From positions 1 through 8,055 of the forward strand of contig NZ_SVCB01000036.1 in NCBI RefSeq assembly GCF_015058545.1: a stretch of 8,055 nt of DNA. Reading direction: 5' to 3'. The position numbers and the translations under genes are program-made. Below, piece after piece: positions 5,884 to 8,055 of the stretch. The DNA is from Veillonella sp. (GTDB taxonomy: Bacteria; Bacillota; Negativicutes; Veillonellales; Veillonellaceae). Within the stretch, counting starts at the first letter, position 1. Every line of letters starts with the position of its first letter. The notes below the pieces were generated by a model that saw only the letters and a list, made by a program, of their open reading frames with translations, had not been told where the DNA came from and did no database searches.

Positions 5884-5942
5884 AAAACGGCGCAATATAT
5901 AGAGATATCTTAATCTTATGATTTTTAACATAATATTACGCC
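5884..5942 (-). terminator. Terminator of the miaA-lyase operon
   Basis: In the minus-strand transcript GGCGTAATAT (5933-5942) pairs with ATATTGCGCC (5889-5898), ten pairs including one G-U, followed directly by GTTTTT. The loop is long, 34 bases, and contains a smaller TTATG/CATAA hairpin. A CCCTTTTTT run also follows on the plus side. It falls about 45 bases after the stop of the lyase gene and immediately before the mnmA promoter, as expected for a transcription boundary. Confidence 0.55.
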
Positions 5943-5989
5943 CTTTTTTGATTTTATAAATATTCCGGTTTTAGCTGAATTGAAATAAT

Positions 5990-7234
5990 TTATGCCTTAC
6001 GATTAGCCAAAATCTCTTCGGCCGCACCGAGGATACCGAGCATGGAATGCTCGAATACAAGGCCGCCCTGCATAAAGATAGTATACGGTGGACGGACCGG
6101 ACCGTCGGCACTAAGCTCAATAGAAGAACCTTGTACAAAGGTGCCACCGGCCATGATAATCTGGTCCGTATAGCCCGGCATATCGCCCGGAACGGGACGC
6201 ACGTGCGCATCTACCGGCGAATAAGCCTGCATGCCGCGACAGAATTGTTCCATTTCATCGGCATTATGAAGATTAATCGCCTGAATCAAGTCAAAACGAG
6301 GGGAATCCACTTTAGGGAATACTTCATAACCAAGTAAAGTCCCCACAGCAGCCGTATACACAGCACCCTTTAAAGCCTGCAGCACAACATGGGGTGCCAA
6401 GAATAAGCCTTGGAAGAATAGACGATAACCCGGTGCATAGGAACCCATGTGGTCACCTAAGCCGGGAGCCGTCAATTCATAAGCCACGTCTTCAACCAAC
6501 GTTTCTTTACCGGCCACATAACCTCCGGTCGGGGCAATACCGCCGCCGGCATTCTTAATCAAAGAGCCGGCCATAATATCGGCACCATGTTCCAACGGTT
6601 CCGACATTTCCGTAAACTCGCCGTAGCAGTTGTCGACGAAGCAAATCGTCTTCGGATTCTTAGCTTTAACAACTTTGCAGATTTTTTCAATATCCATAAC
6701 GGAAAGAGGTTCACGAGTGCTGTAACCACGAGATCGCTGAATTACGACTACACGCGTATTTTCCGTTACAGACGCCGCAATACCGTCTAAATCATAAGTG
6801 CTGTCTTTTAACGGTACTTCTTTATAGATGAAACCGCGTTCCACCAAGGAATTACGCACCGGATGCGGTACACCGATTACAGACTGCATCGTATCATACG
6901 GGGCGCCTACAGCATACACAAACTCTTTACCCTCTTTGCCGCTGCCCAGTAAAGCGATTAAAGTGGTAGCCAAAGCATGAGTACCGGATACGAAATGAGC
7001 ACGAACTAACGCTTTTTCCGCTTTAAACACATGTGCGAACACTTCGTCCAATTTTTCACGACCGCTGTCATTATAACCGTAACCGCTGGAGCCGTTGAAA
7101 TGATAATCACTTAACTGACATTCTTTAAACGCTTCCAACACTTTTTTAGTATTGTACAAGGCAATTGGTTCAAACTGTTTAAATTGAGGCTCTGCCATGC
7201 GCAAAGCTTCGTCCCGTATACTATCTAAATTCAT
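5990..7234 (-). CDS. PLP-dependent C-S lyase, methionine gamma-lyase / 'aluminium resistance' family
   Basis: The 414-residue protein matches the fold-type I aminotransferase-like family typified by Bacillus subtilis YnbB. Visible are the N-terminal HFNGSSGYGYNDSGRE (45-60), the SGTHA cofactor-phosphate region (83-87), the FVDNCYGEF strand with Asp201 for the pyridine nitrogen, and SLIKNAGGG with Lys227 as the likely Schiff-base lysine. The C-terminal half (MAGGTFVQGSSIELSADGP) is also typical. Members are annotated as methionine gamma-lyase or aluminium resistance proteins; the physiological substrate is not settled. The ATG at 7234 fits the family N-terminus, with AGGA about 11 bases upstream, a weak and distant site. 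It follows miaA by 37 bases and shares its transcript. In many Firmicutes hfq lies near miaA; it is not between these two genes. Confidence 0.9.
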   Translation of the reverse strand: MNLDSIRDEALRMAEPQFKQFEPIALYNTKKVLEAFKECQLSDYHFNGSSGYGYNDSGREKLDEVFAHVFKAEKALVRAHFVSGTHALATTLIALLGSGKEGKEFVYAVGAPYDTMQSVIGVPHPVRNSLVERGFIYKEVPLKDSTYDLDGIAASVTENTRVVVIQRSRGYSTREPLSVMDIEKICKVVKAKNPKTICFVDNCYGEFTEMSEPLEHGADIMAGSLIKNAGGGIAPTGGYVAGKETLVEDVAYELTAPGLGDHMGSYAPGYRLFFQGLFLAPHVVLQALKGAVYTAAVGTLLGYEVFPKVDSPRFDLIQAINLHNADEMEQFCRGMQAYSPVDAHVRPVPGDMPGYTDQIIMAGGTFVQGSSIELSADGPVRPPYTIFMQGGLVFEHSMLGILGAAEEILANRKA

Positions 7235-7271
7235 TATTTCAAAACATCCTAACTTAAAAATTAAATTCAAC

Positions 7272-8055
7272 TTATACTGTAATGCCCGATTTTTGAATTA
7301 AACTCATCGCTTCTTCAAAAATCGAATCACCACTGCGACCATTATCGCAATCAATCCAAACTATATAAGGCATGCGTTTATACCAAGTAATTTGACGTTT
7401 GGCAAAACGACGCGTATTCTGCTGAATATCGACAATGGCTTGTTCTTTAGTACATTCACCGTTAAAATAGGCTACCACTTCTTTGTAGCCGATACCTTTA
7501 AAAGCCTGACAGTCCGGCGAAACACCGGCCGCCAACAGTTGCTCCACTTCCTCAAAGAGACCCTGCTCCACCATAATATTGACGCGCAAATTAATACGCT
7601 CATACAGTTCTTCCCGATTACGTCGCAAACCGATAACCGGACCTTCAAAGGATAAGCCCGCTTTTGTCTGATTGGTTAAGGCCTCATAGTTGCCCTGCTC
7701 CATCAATTCAATGGCGCGGAAAAGACGGTGTTTGTCGGTGAAGCGAAGTTCAATATGACCTTTTTGGGCTAGTTCTTCGGCGTAGGCCAAGAGACCTGCA
7801 TCGCCTTTTGCCTGCCATAATGCCTCTAAACGTTCGCGAATGGATTCATTCGGCCCTTCTACGGAAAAATCAAAGCCTTCCAACAAGGACTGCACATAAA
7901 AACCGGTTCCACCTGACAAAATAGGCAGGTACCCCTTTTGATGGGCTGCCTTAATTTCGCTGCGCGCTTCTTCCTGAAAATCGGCGGCACTATAGGATTC
8001 ATCGGCTGTCCGAATATCAATCAAACGATGTGGTACAGCTTCCAGTTCTTCACGG
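7272..8055 (-). CDS. miaA: MiaA, tRNA dimethylallyltransferase (5' end missing)
   Basis: The frame is open to the window edge, giving 260 residues of the C-terminal part; the first 45-50 residues with the P-loop lie outside. The visible start REELEAVPHRLIDI is the family's EEL..VPHHLIDI motif, followed by YSAADF, LSGGTGFYVQSLL, the conserved FKGIGYKEVVAYFNGE and QNTRRFAKRQITWYKR. MiaA transfers a dimethylallyl group to N6 of A37 in tRNAs that read codons starting with U, the first step to ms2i6A. The TTG at 8024 is internal, not a start. It is the upstream gene of a pair with the PLP lyase, so promoter and start codon are beyond the right edge. Confidence 0.95.
   Translation of the reverse strand, partial: REELEAVPHRLIDIRTADESYSAADFQEEARSEIKAAHQKGYLPILSGGTGFYVQSLLEGFDFSVEGPNESIRERLEALWQAKGDAGLLAYAEELAQKGHIELRFTDKHRLFRAIELMEQGNYEALTNQTKAGLSFEGPVIGLRRNREELYERINLRVNIMVEQGLFEEVEQLLAAGVSPDCQAFKGIGYKEVVAYFNGECTKEQAIVDIQQNTRRFAKRQITWYKRMPYIVWIDCDNGRSGDSIFEEAMSLIQKSGITV

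Noticed and set aside
5854..5931. A 25-codon minus-strand frame (starting MLKIIRLRYL) in the gap before mnmA, with an AAGGG-like sequence upstream.
   Set aside because: It runs through the terminator stem and the mnmA promoter, is short, and its composition follows the AT-rich spacer; chance is the better explanation.
7235..7270. Upstream TTG start for the PLP lyase, 12 codons earlier.
   Set aside because: It would start beside the miaA stop with no ribosome binding site, and residues from the ATG at 7234 already match the usual family N-terminus.

Overview
The window looks like chromosomal DNA from a Firmicute, most likely a Negativicute such as a Veillonella relative. This rests on neighbouring-gene order, Shine-Dalgarno strength and the type of housekeeping proteins; no rRNA or species marker is present, so the genus is inference. 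The frame is ordinary housekeeping DNA, almost all on the minus strand, interrupted by one AT-rich stretch of small accessory genes.

Reading from left to right: the 5' part of a tRNA-Ala gene (minus) with a clear TTGACA/TATTAT promoter; a short spacer with a 66-bp inverted-repeat element; hemW; lepA (the usual lepA-hemW pair, transcribed lepA first, with a terminator-like hairpin between them); the lepA promoter and a leader of about 150 nt; an accessory stretch (about 3490-4490) with a 47-residue membrane protein, a probably broken mini-ORF, an 86-residue protein resembling polymorphic-toxin immunity proteins, and, on the plus strand, a 78-residue four-cysteine protein with an almost perfect ribosome binding site; a strong terminator between convergent genes; mnmA with a leader of about 185 nt; a terminator and promoter region; a PLP-dependent C-S lyase family gene (methionine gamma-lyase / 'aluminium resistance' family); and miaA, which runs off the right edge and lacks its 5' end.

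The housekeeping genes share a translation theme: LepA (EF4) acts on ribosomes, MnmA thiolates U34 and MiaA prenylates A37 of tRNA anticodon loops, and HemW is a radical-SAM haem chaperone. miaA and the lyase gene form one transcription unit (37-nt gap). The least explained part is the run of small genes between lepA and mnmA, best read as an orphan immunity or degraded accessory locus. I found no complete novel system. The promoter regions of lepA and mnmA each carry an inverted repeat overlapping the -10 box, and a palindrome lies upstream of the tRNA promoter; these are worth a comparative check.
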